Positions 53,634 to 63,827 of a stretch of DNA of 64,000 bases are shown here, piece after piece. The stretch is from Skeletonema tropicum (Eukaryota > Bacillariophyta > Thalassiosirophyceae > Thalassiosirales > Thalassiosiraceae), in NCBI GenBank assembly GCA_037178625.1, contig CM074139.1, positions 1,550,001 through 1,614,000 of the forward strand, given 5' to 3'. The translations under genes and the position numbers were made by a program. The notes below the pieces were generated by a model. That model saw only the letters and a program-made list of their open reading frames with translations, did not search any database and had not been told where the DNA came from. Position 1 is the stretch's first letter, and each line of letters begins with the position of its first letter.

Positions 53634-54232
53634 TTTTGCTTCTTCCGGTAGTGGTTATTTGCCAATTTCAGCTAATAAGTTGGTCGGCACATGCCAGATC
53701 AGATGATAGCTGACGGCTGACGGAAATCCTTCACACTTCTTGACAATTTTGTTCTTGCTTCTTTCTCTTCACACTCAATTGCAGGATGCATGGATGAATT
53801 CCTGAGCCACAAAGTTATGCCTATATTCTGTAAGCTCAAGCTAATAGAGTGAATAGCGAGGCTTTTCAACATTATGCGATCGAATCATGATCGTCCGTTG
53901 GTGGCAGTACTGTCCATTTGTAATGAATTTGCAAGTACCTATTTTGTGCGACGCTTAACTTTTTTTCTGGTGGGAGTTTCAGCTCCGTCTTTATATCGTC
54001 GCGCTCGTCAGTTCTCTCTCCGCGCGACTATCTGACCGCCGTTTGTGATTATGTGGGTAGCAAAAGTGCTAAGCGTCGCACAATTAAGCAACCTCGTCCA
54101 ACTTGCTCCAACTTGAAGTTTTTGGAGTTGCGATAAAAACCAGTACCGTTTCTTTTTAAACTGATTCCTACGTGCATACGGTACTCAAATGCCATCAACC
54201 ATCAAAAATGGACCCAAACCATGGTGAAAAAT
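53634..54232. other. Upstream spacer of the C2 gene
   Basis: About 600 bp up to the target duplication of the deleted hAT copy. It contains the small inverted repeat listed at 53944-54083 and one ATTCCTACGT motif (54164-54173). No gene was seen. Confidence 0.4.
53944..54083. repeat. 140-bp inverted-repeat segment (small foldback)
   Basis: The left end ttgtgcgacgctta and the right end taagcgtcgcacaa are exact complements over 14 bp. No target duplication is visible. It carries no gene. Confidence 0.65.
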
Positions 54233-54240
54233 GGCTTCCT

Positions 54241-55258
54241 TAGCGTAATGGAATTTCACCATTTTTGGAGGGGGTTGAAAATTGCAGGTTGAAATTTCAG
54301 AAATTTCAGAAATTTCAAGGGATTAAATTTCACTCTAGCTTATCCTGAGATAGTCGTAATACTTTGCACTCTGCAGTCAACACATCACTCTAAGAGAGAC
54401 TGTCAGCAAGCTTCTTTCCAAGCATCTTCTTCGCATCCATGATATGACGGAGGTTTTCCTTCCCTCGAAGAAGTGCAACAGCAGGTGGATCGACAGCAGC
54501 GACGGCAGCATCGGCAGTTGGGGCCGCAGCGGTGAGCTTGTGTTGGACACAGTGAAGACACATGAGAGCGGTATGGGAGTTGGCAAGTGTTTTTGCATGA
54601 TCATTAAGATCCCCTGCAGGGTTTTTGTAGGATGGGTTGCCCACAATTTCCTCACAGTAGAGTTTACCGCAAAGGGCACCATGAATTGGTCCTTCACACA
54701 TCATGCACTGATGATCAGCCGGGTTGTTGAGGGGGGAGTTCTTCATGCCACAAAGGGCGTTGGCGGCGCATGTCAAAAGCATTATTGTTGAAGATTATTG
54801 AATTGTTGTTGTTATTGCCAGGCAAACTATGACAGCGTGGTAGACGGCAGAGTGAACAAAAAGTTGATTTGTGCACATACCCGCACCCAAAATAAGAGCC
54901 ATCCGCGCCCAAAATCATCTGGTACATGCCAATGCAGGAACACGCATGTAAGCTGAATTACTACGAAGGAATAAGTAATACTGCATTGTTAGTCGCCAGC
55001 ATTTTGGTGAAGAGTTACTCTCCGCTGAGTTGACAAACTCATCATCTGGATGGTGCGTGGTGTTCTTTGGGGTTTGGTGGTTGGTGGAATGAAGGGTCTT
55101 AGGTTATTTTTGTGCTACGTGTTGGTTCAGTACCATCCGTTCGCGCCAGAATTTTTGTGAAATTTCATTGTTGGCCAAAATTGGTGCAACTTTCACCCTG
55201 TAAATTTCACGAAAGTTGCAGTAGTGAAATTTCACCCTTTTGAAATTCCATTACGCTA
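54241..55258 (-). mobile_element. Internally deleted hAT copy, 8-bp target duplication
   Basis: This 1018-bp element has the same terminal repeats as the complete hAT copies, in inverted orientation, flanked by ggcttcct at 54233-54240 and 55259-55266. About 2220 bp of the interior are missing relative to the copy at 55971-59208. It shares the shorter right-end repeat tract with that copy and the C allele at the silent site with copy 1. Deletion derivatives of this kind can be moved by transposase supplied by full copies. Confidence 0.95.
54390..54782 (-). pseudogene. hAT transposase remnant, in-frame internal deletion
   Basis: A 130-residue open frame joins the transposase N-terminus (through AAVDPPA) directly to its last residues (VALLRGKENLRHIM to the stop). 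The deletion removes about 710 residues plus the intron without shifting frame. It lacks the BED finger, the catalytic core and most of the dimerisation region, so it cannot transpose DNA. Whether the fusion peptide is made, or interferes with full transposase, is unknown. Confidence 0.85.
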
Positions 55259-55286
55259 GGCTTCCTACGACCCTCAATTGCGGGTC

Positions 55287-55938
55287 GCAGCCATAATCAT
55301 ATAGCGCCGTTTCTCAATAATCATATAGCGCCAGGTACATGTATGTAATTCCTACATACGTAAGGTGGCCCTTTCTCACACAACGCTCGCACATTTCCCA
55401 CTTTTGTCAAATGCCCCGCATGAAACTTTATCACCATCATTCCACCCGTCTTACATTCCTCTCCGGCACATAAACGGCACTCCTACATATGAAATGGGAC
55501 TTCACTACCATTAGCGGTACTCGAACAGCGGAAGCGGCAATCCACGATACGTTTCGTCCTTATCATCCTTTCTCTTATTGAAGTTTGTCTCAGGTACTTA
55601 TGAAAGATACGTCACCCGTCACCAAAGTTTGCGTAGTAAGTACGATAAGTAGGATTGAAGCTGCAGGTAGAGGTAAGAGATAACCCATAGTCTTGCCAAC
55701 ACGGTACTGATTAGTCTCGCTAACGGTACTGATACTATCTGCGAAAACAGTTTTCAATTGCTGGGCATGTGTGAGTGTTGTGAGTTGATGATGCGTGGCG
55801 GGCAAAAAAAATTTGAGCGTTGAAGCGGTTAAGTGCGAGCGTTGTGTGAGAAAGGGCCACCTTACGTATGTAGGAAGTACATACATGTACCTGGCGCTAT
55901 ATGATTATTGAGAAACGGCGCTATATGATTATGGCTGC
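55287..55938. mobile_element. 652-bp element with 106-bp terminal inverted repeats
   Basis: The arms 55287-55392 and 55833-55938 are inverted copies with one mismatch seen. Each arm has two copies of ataatcatatagcgcc near its tip. The interior (about 440 bp) has no supported gene. No target duplication was found, and the element lies between two hAT insertions with only about 20-30 bp on each side. It is a MITE or foldback element by form. Confidence 0.8.
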
Positions 55939-55970
55939 TCAATAACACAGTAACTAGAAGGGTTTTGACC

Positions 55971-58900
55971 TAGCGTAATGGAATTTCAAAAGGGTGAAAT
56001 TTCACTACTGCAACTTTCGTGAAATTTACAGGGTGAAAGTTGCACCAATTTTGGCCAACAATGAAATTTCACAAAAATTCTGGCGCGAACGGATGGTACT
56101 GAACCAACACGTAGCACAAAAATAACCTAAGACCCTTCATTCCACCAACCACCAAACCCCAAAGAACACCACGCACCATCCAGATGATGAGTTTGTCAAC
56201 TCAGCGGAGAGTAACTCTTCACCAAAATGCTGGCGACTAACAATGCAGTATTACTTATTCCTTCGTAGTAATTCAGCTTACATGCGTGTTCCTGCATTGG
56301 CATGTACCAGATGATTTTGGGCGCGGATGGCTCTTATTTTGGGTGCGGGTATGTGCACAAATCAACTTTTTGTTCACTCTGCCGTCTACCACGCTGTCAT
56401 AGTTTGCCTGGCAATAACAACAACAATTCAATAATCTTCAACAATAATGCTTTTGACATGCGCCGCAAACGCCCTTTGTGGCATGAAGAACTCCCCCCTC
56501 AACAACCCGGCTGATCATCAGTGCATGATGTGTGAAGGACCAATTCATGGTGCCCTTTGCGGTAAACTCTACTGTGAGGAAATTGTGGGCAACCCATCCT
56601 ACAAAAACCCTGCAGGGGATCTTAATGATCATGCAAAAACACTTGCCAACTCCCATACCGCTCTCATGTGTCTTCACTGTGTCCAACACAAGCTCACCGC
56701 TGCGGCCCCAACTGCCGATGCTGCCGTCGCTGCTGTCGATCCACCTGCCGTCGCTGCAGTCGATCCACCCGCAGCACCACCTGCTGCTGTGCCTTTTGCA
56801 GCAGCTCCGGATGCCAAAAAGCAACGAGACTCAACGCTCTATTCCCAATACGAAATCACGCCCCAACCCAATGGCAAGTTACGTATTGTATGCAAGCACT
56901 GTCCTAAGTACAACAAGTTGCTAGCGACATTTAATGCAACAAGAGCTAGAAAACATTCTCTCCACGAATGTGAAGGGTTGACATGCCCTCACACAAGGAG
57001 ACAAATCGAAGGAGGGGCTCAAGCGAATAAGAAACAAGCAACGTATCTTGCACTTCAATCCAACCCAAGTGAAACTGTTGCTGCCATGCGTAGTAATCAT
57101 GGCCCCGTTGCGGTGATTGATCTACTATCCAACTCTGGGGACGTTAGTGATGTCACCAAATCCACCTCCACATCCGTTCCCCCTCGCAAGAAAACAAAGC
57201 GTGTACCATCTGCACAAACTACTATGGAGCACACGTATGGTAAGAGCATGAACCAGGCATCTGCTGACATTGTACTCATGCACGAGGTACGAGCCATTGT
57301 CGCTCGTGGCGAGCCATTGAGTCGTCTATTGGATCCTTGGGTGCAAGCAAGCCTACACCAACGATACCCTGCCATCTTGAAGTTCATTCCAAGTGATGTT
57401 GAAACAATCTATGACAAGTATGTCATTAAAATTGATAAACAAACGACATCGGAGTTGAAATCATTTATGGCAAAAATTCCCGGACATGTAAATGTTGCGA
57501 TGGATGGAGTCACTGTCTTGGGCAAACAAAAGGTACGTGATTTATGTTCTGTACAATAACTTCATTGCTTTCAATTGTCTCACTACTATTTATGTTGCCC
57601 TGCTGTATCCTCTTCTGCCTAGATCGTATACACCGTCGCGAAGAGTGACTTCTCACTCTTCCTCGAATGGAAAGATCTTGGAAGCGATAAGCATGTTACC
57701 GAAGCCGAAATAGAGGATGCTGTGAGGGTTTGTGAAAACGTCATGAAAGAATACAATGCGAAGATTGTGAGCATTCCTGTTGATAATGCTGCAAGGCATG
57801 TTGCGGATCGAGTTGGGAAGGAACTTGAAGAAAAGTATCCAGGGATGAAGGTCATAGTTACACGCGATCCGGCTCATTGCATCGATTTGCTTATGAAAGA
57901 CCTAGCCAAGACTTCAGTTATGCAACTTGTCATAAAGTATGCTAGGAAAGTCAGGGACTTCGTGAAGATTGATCGCATTGATTCTTTCCGACGCAGCGCA
58001 GCTCTAGTGGATGAGCTCGTGTTTTACTCCAAAGTTTTCTGCCCCGTGGAGACACGGATGAACCTTCTACATGACGTTGTTGTGAGCGCTCGCAAGTGTC
58101 GTGACTTTCTTCTTGTACTTCCTGGCAAGGCGGAGTATCAAAAGTATCGTAGTGAGCGCACTGCAACAAAGCAAGCTGAGTTGGATGAGCTGATGGAGCA
58201 CTTCAAGAAGGAAAATATTTGGAAGATGTTTGATGTTGTTATTGCCTTCACGCTCCCTTTCAAGGAAGCACATTTGGCTTGTTCCCGCAAGGATATGCCA
58301 CTTAGTGCTTACCCCCTCTTGGTTCAAGCGCTGCGCAATGATATTAACAAGTGTCTCACTCCCGAGTTTGATGAACTTCTTGGTCAGGGCTCAAGAGCAG
58401 AAGTTGCTGGTATGATCCGTGAACGTTTCAATATGGATGGTGTTGATCCCAGCGGACTGAAGGTTGGTTTACTCGATGAGCATCACTTGATGTGTTTCCT
58501 CTGTGACCCAAACTCTCGTGTGTGGAGGGAGTTGTTCTACCTGCAGACTAACAAGGCTGCGCTCGTAAGGAAGATGATCGAGTGGTATGTGCCTTTGGGT
58601 GAAGATGGTTCTGATGAGATGCGGAGGAGAGTTAAAAAGGATTTTGAGGACTTTGATACTCAAAACAATGACTGGTTTCATTCTTTTGACGTTCCACTTC
58701 CATCGCTTCCATCTTTGGAACAGCTGCAACAGAACAACAAGTCTTTTAGTATCAAAAATGTGGTACAGTATGTGGAATCAACTGGTGCTATTTCTGGTCG
58801 CATCACGTGGTTTGAATGTTATGCAGGATCATCTGACTTCTATCGATTGGTTGCTAAGCCTCTAATGTCTATGGGAACTGTCGGATCGATGGATTGTGAG

Positions 58901-59208
58901 CGTAGGGCCAAACCTCTGAAGAACAGCATTCTTGTGAAGGATAGGAATAGGATGAAGGATCCAACTGGTGTTGCACTTCTTCGAGGGAAGGAAAACCTCC
59001 GTCATATCATGGATGCGAAGAAGATGCTTGGAAAGAAGCTTGCTGACAGTCTCTCTTAGAGTGATGTGTTGACTGCAGAGTGCAAAGTATTACGACTATC
59101 TCAGGATAAGCTAGAGTGAAATTTAATCCCTTGAAATTTCTGAAATTTCTGAAATTTCAACCTGCAATTTTCAACCCCCTCCAAAAATGGTGAAATTCCA
59201 TTACGCTA
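55971..59208 (+). mobile_element. Complete hAT-family DNA transposon, copy 2
   Basis: This 3238-bp element has the same termini as copy 1 and its own exact 8-bp duplication, ttttgacc, at 55963-55970 and 59209-59216. It differs from copy 1 by lacking one ttgaaatttc unit near the right end and by one silent base. Different target duplications prove independent insertion rather than segmental duplication. Confidence 0.97.
56447..59059 (+). CDS. hAT transposase, copy 2
   Basis: Joined as 56447-57532 and 57623-59059, this gives an 840-residue protein identical by eye to that of copy 1: BED finger at about 149-175, DUF659-like core across the intron, C-terminal dimerisation region. The only coding difference noticed is a silent GCC to GCA change in an Ala codon (56467). 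It is intact, so a second source of active enzyme is possible. It would act on all three hAT copies in this window because their ends match. Confidence 0.93.
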
Positions 59209-59331
59209 TTTTGACCTTACTTGCAGTGGTAATCTTCATCCCTTGGCCATTAGGATCTTTTCGATACCTTATTCGCCACCATAGGCCCGATATTCAAATT
59301 CGACTTGCAAACTGAACTCAAATGAACAGTA

Positions 59332-59662
59332 CTCCCTCTGTCCCAAAAAAAATGAGCTATTTGAAGTTAATCGTAGTCCCACAAAAAACTAGCTATTTGA
59401 CGTACTTATTCCTACGTTGGGTCCTACACAAGTGTCCGAGAGGCCTCTTCATTTTACAATAGGGTTAGATATAAGGATATTTTAACGCCTTTTGTCACAA
59501 TATCATTACAAATACTTGCTTAACAACCTCCAACCTCCATATAATCGTAACCGGCGTGAAATAAGCTTTCCAACGATGTGCGATAGCAATTTTTTGGACG
59601 GAAATTGACCAAATTTTAACTATTTTAAATCAAAAAGCTCATTTTTTGTGGGACAGAGGGAG
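59332..59662. mobile_element. Stowaway-like MITE, TA target duplication
   Basis: This 331-bp element begins ctccctctgtccca and ends with the complement, flanked by TA at 59330-59331 and 59663-59664. The inverted similarity extends about 27 bp (through atgagct). A second, direct copy of the gtccca...agctatttga block lies just inside the left end. One ATTCCTACGT motif (59408-59417) is inside. The terminus is the one known from Tc1/mariner-related Stowaway elements of plants. No gene is carried. Confidence 0.88.
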
Positions 59663-59664
59663 TA

Positions 59665-62174
59665 GATCATAAGGTTGGCCGTTGCCGACTCCGAGCGATG
59701 AGAAACCGTTGTAAACTTCTTGCGTGCTTTCTTGTTTGTTGCATTCAAGACTCAAGACGGACTACAATAGACTATAGCTGTCTCATCTCCTCGACTCCGT
59801 CAAATTGATTCCTACGTATATGTCATACAAGATAGATAACGGCACTCCCTTTCCGCCGAAATTAGAAAAATAAAATATTTCACAAAAAATCCCGCCTCTT
59901 TTGCTCCATGCACGATTTCGCAGCAAAAACATCATCACACATCATGAGGAAGTGAACCAAAACACCATGTTGATGGCATAGCGGTAAAAATCGTATCTCC
60001 TGAAGTACACAGATTTGCATTTCGTGCTATATAACTGTATGCAGCTGAAGCTATGAGGAAACTTACTGGCTAGGCCACGTAATGCACTTTTTGGTACCCC
60101 ATCTAAGCGTCACATGAGAAAAAGTCAACCAGAAGAAGCCGAATCTCCCGATGTGTCGTCCGATACTACGCCTGTAACACCTCGGAGATCGTCCTCTCTC
60201 CGCCAATTATCACCGCTACTTCTACATATAGACATCTAGTGTCGGTGTGGTTCATTGTTAGTGACTTCATATGGCCATAGCACTCCGTCGGGCACCAACA
60301 TTGCTGCTACACATCACATCATCAATTACAAACAAATGTCACCCATTTCGTTGTTCTATTCCGACCTCTAATCATGACGAGACAACTAAACACGACAAAT
60401 GAGCTCTCAATAATATGTAAGGATCGCTTTGTACCGTGAAGTTGACAATTGAGATCGATTTCACTGCCTACACCACCATCGGCGAACTCAGCCTTGGTAT
60501 CACCATCGCCCAACACATGGCCATTCCTCGAACAAATTCCAATGGATTCGTTATTCAAATCAACATTACCATCTGACAACAATGACACAACAACTATTGT
60601 ATTTGATTGAAGAGATAAGGTCGTAGTTGGGTGACTTAAAGCTCGATTAGGGTGGAATAGGTGCACATTTTGTCTCCGAAGAAGGCTATTGTTACGGCGC
60701 TACATTGCTCTGAATTGATCGGAGTGGAATCTTCAACGACTTGTTAAGGCCCTTTGGTTTCAATGAAGTAATGTTCGACGGATAGAGCTGCATATGATCA
60801 CTACTGACATCATTGGAATGCACAAAGTGATTCTCTTGTAGTAGATGGATGTGCATACAGAAGTGTTTGTGTTGAATGACAAGGATCTGTGGGCCTCATA
60901 AATTATTATTACCGCATTAAAAAGATGCAAACATTCTTTTCATAACTCTACAAGCGTTATTTTAGCAGTGTTTGGTGTCGTTAGTGCCGAAATATTTGTT
61001 ATAACACCATCGTTCATTGCTCATGAGAGTTGAGGATACACATTCATGTGCACAAATTGGCTTTTATTTTACATCATTTGTAAAAATTAGTACATATAAA
61101 GTTGCTACATGCAATCATATGTGTCTATATATAAACGTCTCGAGCATTGTATCTTTTATATAACGGCACCACGCTCAGTACAGTACGCTACTCGGGCGGA
61201 AATCCCATGGTGGTGATGTGCTCGATGATCGTTGGCGCCACTTTGGTACCGCTTCTTGAACGATTCCTACGTAGACAAAAAAATCCACGTCATGGAGTCA
61301 AGGAGATGAGACAGCTATATCCAAGATGGACACGTAATCAAGATCGGCAGGTATGTTTCTTTCATTATTGTAAGTGTGACGTAGACATAGTACTGTAAAT
61401 TATTAGCGACCATGAAGATTTCTGCCCATCAGCTGCACCACTACCTGTCTGCTTGCTCAAGTATTTTCATTCATTGCATATTGTACTGAACAACTTTTAT
61501 TTGTCAAAGATTGTCAATGAAAATCATCCTTCTTCCATATTATTATCATTCCTTGGTATCGATGTGAATGTACTTGCTACCGTTGGAGCTTACATAAACA
61601 TAAATCCAACTTTGACTTTGACTTTGATTTGCAGTTACAGTGTTGGACTTTAGAAAGGTAGATTTTAAAATGATTAGAGAGTCGCTTGAAAGGAGATTAG
61701 AAGACGCTCGTGCGTCAGGGAATGCGGATCCATCCTACTTATGCAGACGCATTCAAAAAGCGCAACTTGGAAGCAATGATGTGTCCAAACCAAGCTACAA
61801 GGAGAGTAGGAGTAATCCTAGAGCAATGAAGATACCCTTCGATATGCTGGTATGTTACTTGGGGGTACTTTTAGGGTGGTACTTACTACGTACTTACCTA
61901 CGTACTTACCTACTTTATACCTCACATGGGAATGGGGGCGGCGAGGCCGGCCCATTGAATGTGACTCCAAAATGTCTCTAAGGACAAAAACGTTGTCGTA
62001 GTCTTTCACTATTCCCTCTCAGGGGCAATATGTACTATTGCCTTTTAGTACCGTTCATGAAGCACCTCCGACCACATGACTTTTGCGCTGGACTTTTGCG
62101 CTGGTTTTGTTCTTTGTCACGAATAAGACGACGAATAAGTTGACCAACGCTGCCATCATAACGCACCAGCGCAA
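59665..62174. other. Gene-poor spacer
   Basis: 2.5 kb with only short frames. A 114-codon minus-strand frame at 60322-60666 and a plus-strand frame at 61147-61398 have no motif. Two ATTCCTACGT motifs lie at 59808-59817 and 61263-61272. The one recognisable relic is listed at 61640-61850. Confidence 0.4.
61640..61850 (+). pseudogene. Decayed fragment of the STI1-like plastid protein gene
   Basis: The translation LDFRKVDFKM, then RESLERRLEDARASGNADPS, matches LDLRKVDYKD and RESLERRLDEARASGKADPS of the gene at 46472-47101. Two residues' worth of sequence are missing between the blocks, and the frame diverges after ADPS, with traces of FNKRNLE visible as out-of-frame bases. No signal peptide or STI1 part is attached. 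A tttgcag acceptor directly precedes it (61629-61635), so it may once have been an internal exon of a paralogue. Confidence 0.65.
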
Positions 62175-63827
62175 ATGAATTGGTGTAAGCGAAATAAGAT
62201 GGCCAGAAGTAAATTCAACCGCAAAGGCTCTACGGGCTCAGCAGCCCAACCACTTCAGAGGAAAAGTTCTCTCGGTGCTAGTGCTACTCCATCTCAAGGA
62301 CTCATTGGAAGCACAAGTCCTCAAGAAACTCTGGAGGCGATAGACTATCACTTCGATCACCTGAATGCCAACTTGAAGTCTTTCCTTCTATCTGATCCGA
62401 ATACACTGAATCTGAAACGATTCGTCGACTTCTGGAGAAGCCCTGAGAATATTGACAGCACCAGCCCAAATGTTGCGGCATCTATATGCGGATGCTCGTG
62501 GTATTTGGGGCTGAACTATCTCTCTATTGGGATGCTGGCAGAAGCTCGTGCCCTAACCCTTAATGGTTGTTTCCTTCAGCAGTGTTATAATACGCCTATC
62601 GAGGAAATTACCGCTCTGTGTAGCGATAATACTCCACAAGTCTTCAGGACAACTCTTCCATTCTTCAATGATGGACTCGTTGCTATTTCTACCAAGCAGA
62701 GGCTTGCTATTTTCCTCAAGAGTAAGGTCACCACTGACTATCAACGACGCATGGCTTTTGCGACAAGAACGACCAAGTCAAAGTCGCAAGTGCAGGATTA
62801 CATTAATCAGATCGGCAGTGATTGGAATGAGGCACCAGGTGGCAGTAATAGTAAAGCCAAGGCGTTCCGCAAGAGGGCAAGCACTGGTATGAATGTTGAC
62901 GATGATAAGTTTATTGATATCATTCTCATTGATGCACATACCAAGAAGGAAACAAGGATGAGATATAGCACTTCAATGCCACTAAAAATGCTCATCAAGA
63001 ATTATGCCGAAGATCGAGATCTACCCTTGAAGAAACTTCGGTTCAGCTACAAAGGAAAGAATCTGTTCCTCAGTACGCTGGGTCAAAAGAGCTTGGAGGA
63101 TCTTGATATTTCACACCTTGATAGTATCTTTGTGCACAACAAAGATGCGTCAGATGACGATACCACTTCGTCATCATCATCTGATGAGTCTTCCTCCAAA
63201 GAGAACCGCCATTCTTCGCCAGCAGCTGTCACTCCTTCTCTCAAGAAGTTTAAGACCTTCAGCAGAAAGAATAGCCACACGCCGTGTGCATATTTGCTTC
63301 AAGAAGATCAAGACAGAAGGAACCATTCGAGAAAGCTGTCCCACATCTTTGAAGAAGCTGAACCAAGGTTCAAAGAGATTAGACAAAAGCTTGCAGACCT
63401 GAGTATTGAGTGCCAGCCCAAGGCAAAATCTAGGCCACAGAGAAGACTACCTCAAAGAGTCAAACCAATTGATAATCCTTGTACAATTGGGCAGGGAGGC
63501 AAAGCTGGAGTGCCTTACTACGTGGTGCATGTGGGAGAGGCTGATAACCTCTACAAGACGCGTCATACTGAATTTGGAAAGAAGAACAGTCTCTCTATTG
63601 ATCTGCACGGCTGCACCCGAGCGCAAGCGTTGGAATTACTCGATGCAAAGTTACCTGAATGGGTGAACACGGCACAACGAGGCCAATATCCATTTGTTAT
63701 TCCAGTCACAATTATTTGTGGCGGGGGTAACCAGATCTTATCTGAAACTGTGGATGAATGGATCAAGTCTAATGATAATGTGGCGAATGCCCCGAAGAAG
63801 AAGTTCAGCAGAAGGGAAACATACTGA
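62175..63827 (+). CDS. Ubiquitin-like and Smr-domain protein
   Basis: A single-exon gene of 550 residues; an in-frame ATG at 62199 (MARSKFNRKGS) is an alternative start. After a Ser-rich N-terminus, a helical region includes LKRFVDFWRSPENI. At about 245-325 a beta-grasp segment of the Rad60/SUMO-like type reads FIDIILIDAHTKKETRMRYS, LKMLIKNYAEDRDLP, LRFSYKGKNL, DLDISHLDSIFV. The C-terminal Smr domain (about 470-545) has SIDLHGCTRAQALELLDAKL with D476-L-H-G and VTIICGGGNQILSETVDEWI, ending VANAPKKKFS. Smr domains are nucleases or nucleic-acid binders in DNA repair and RNA quality control. Coupling to a SUMO-like fold suggests a chromatin or repair role in the nucleus, by inference. The Smr signature GGGNQILSE differs from the bacterial GxGxG form. 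Confidence 0.78.
   Translation: MNWCKRNKMARSKFNRKGSTGSAAQPLQRKSSLGASATPSQGLIGSTSPQETLEAIDYHFDHLNANLKSFLLSDPNTLNLKRFVDFWRSPENIDSTSPNVAASICGCSWYLGLNYLSIGMLAEARALTLNGCFLQQCYNTPIEEITALCSDNTPQVFRTTLPFFNDGLVAISTKQRLAIFLKSKVTTDYQRRMAFATRTTKSKSQVQDYINQIGSDWNEAPGGSNSKAKAFRKRASTGMNVDDDKFIDIILIDAHTKKETRMRYSTSMPLKMLIKNYAEDRDLPLKKLRFSYKGKNLFLSTLGQKSLEDLDISHLDSIFVHNKDASDDDTTSSSSSDESSSKENRHSSPAAVTPSLKKFKTFSRKNSHTPCAYLLQEDQDRRNHSRKLSHIFEEAEPRFKEIRQKLADLSIECQPKAKSRPQRRLPQRVKPIDNPCTIGQGGKAGVPYYVVHVGEADNLYKTRHTEFGKKNSLSIDLHGCTRAQALELLDAKLPEWVNTAQRGQYPFVIPVTIICGGGNQILSETVDEWIKSNDNVANAPKKKFSRRETY

Noticed and set aside
60322..60666. 114-codon minus-strand frame
   Set aside because: No motif, no splice partners, and it sits in AT-rich gene-poor DNA.
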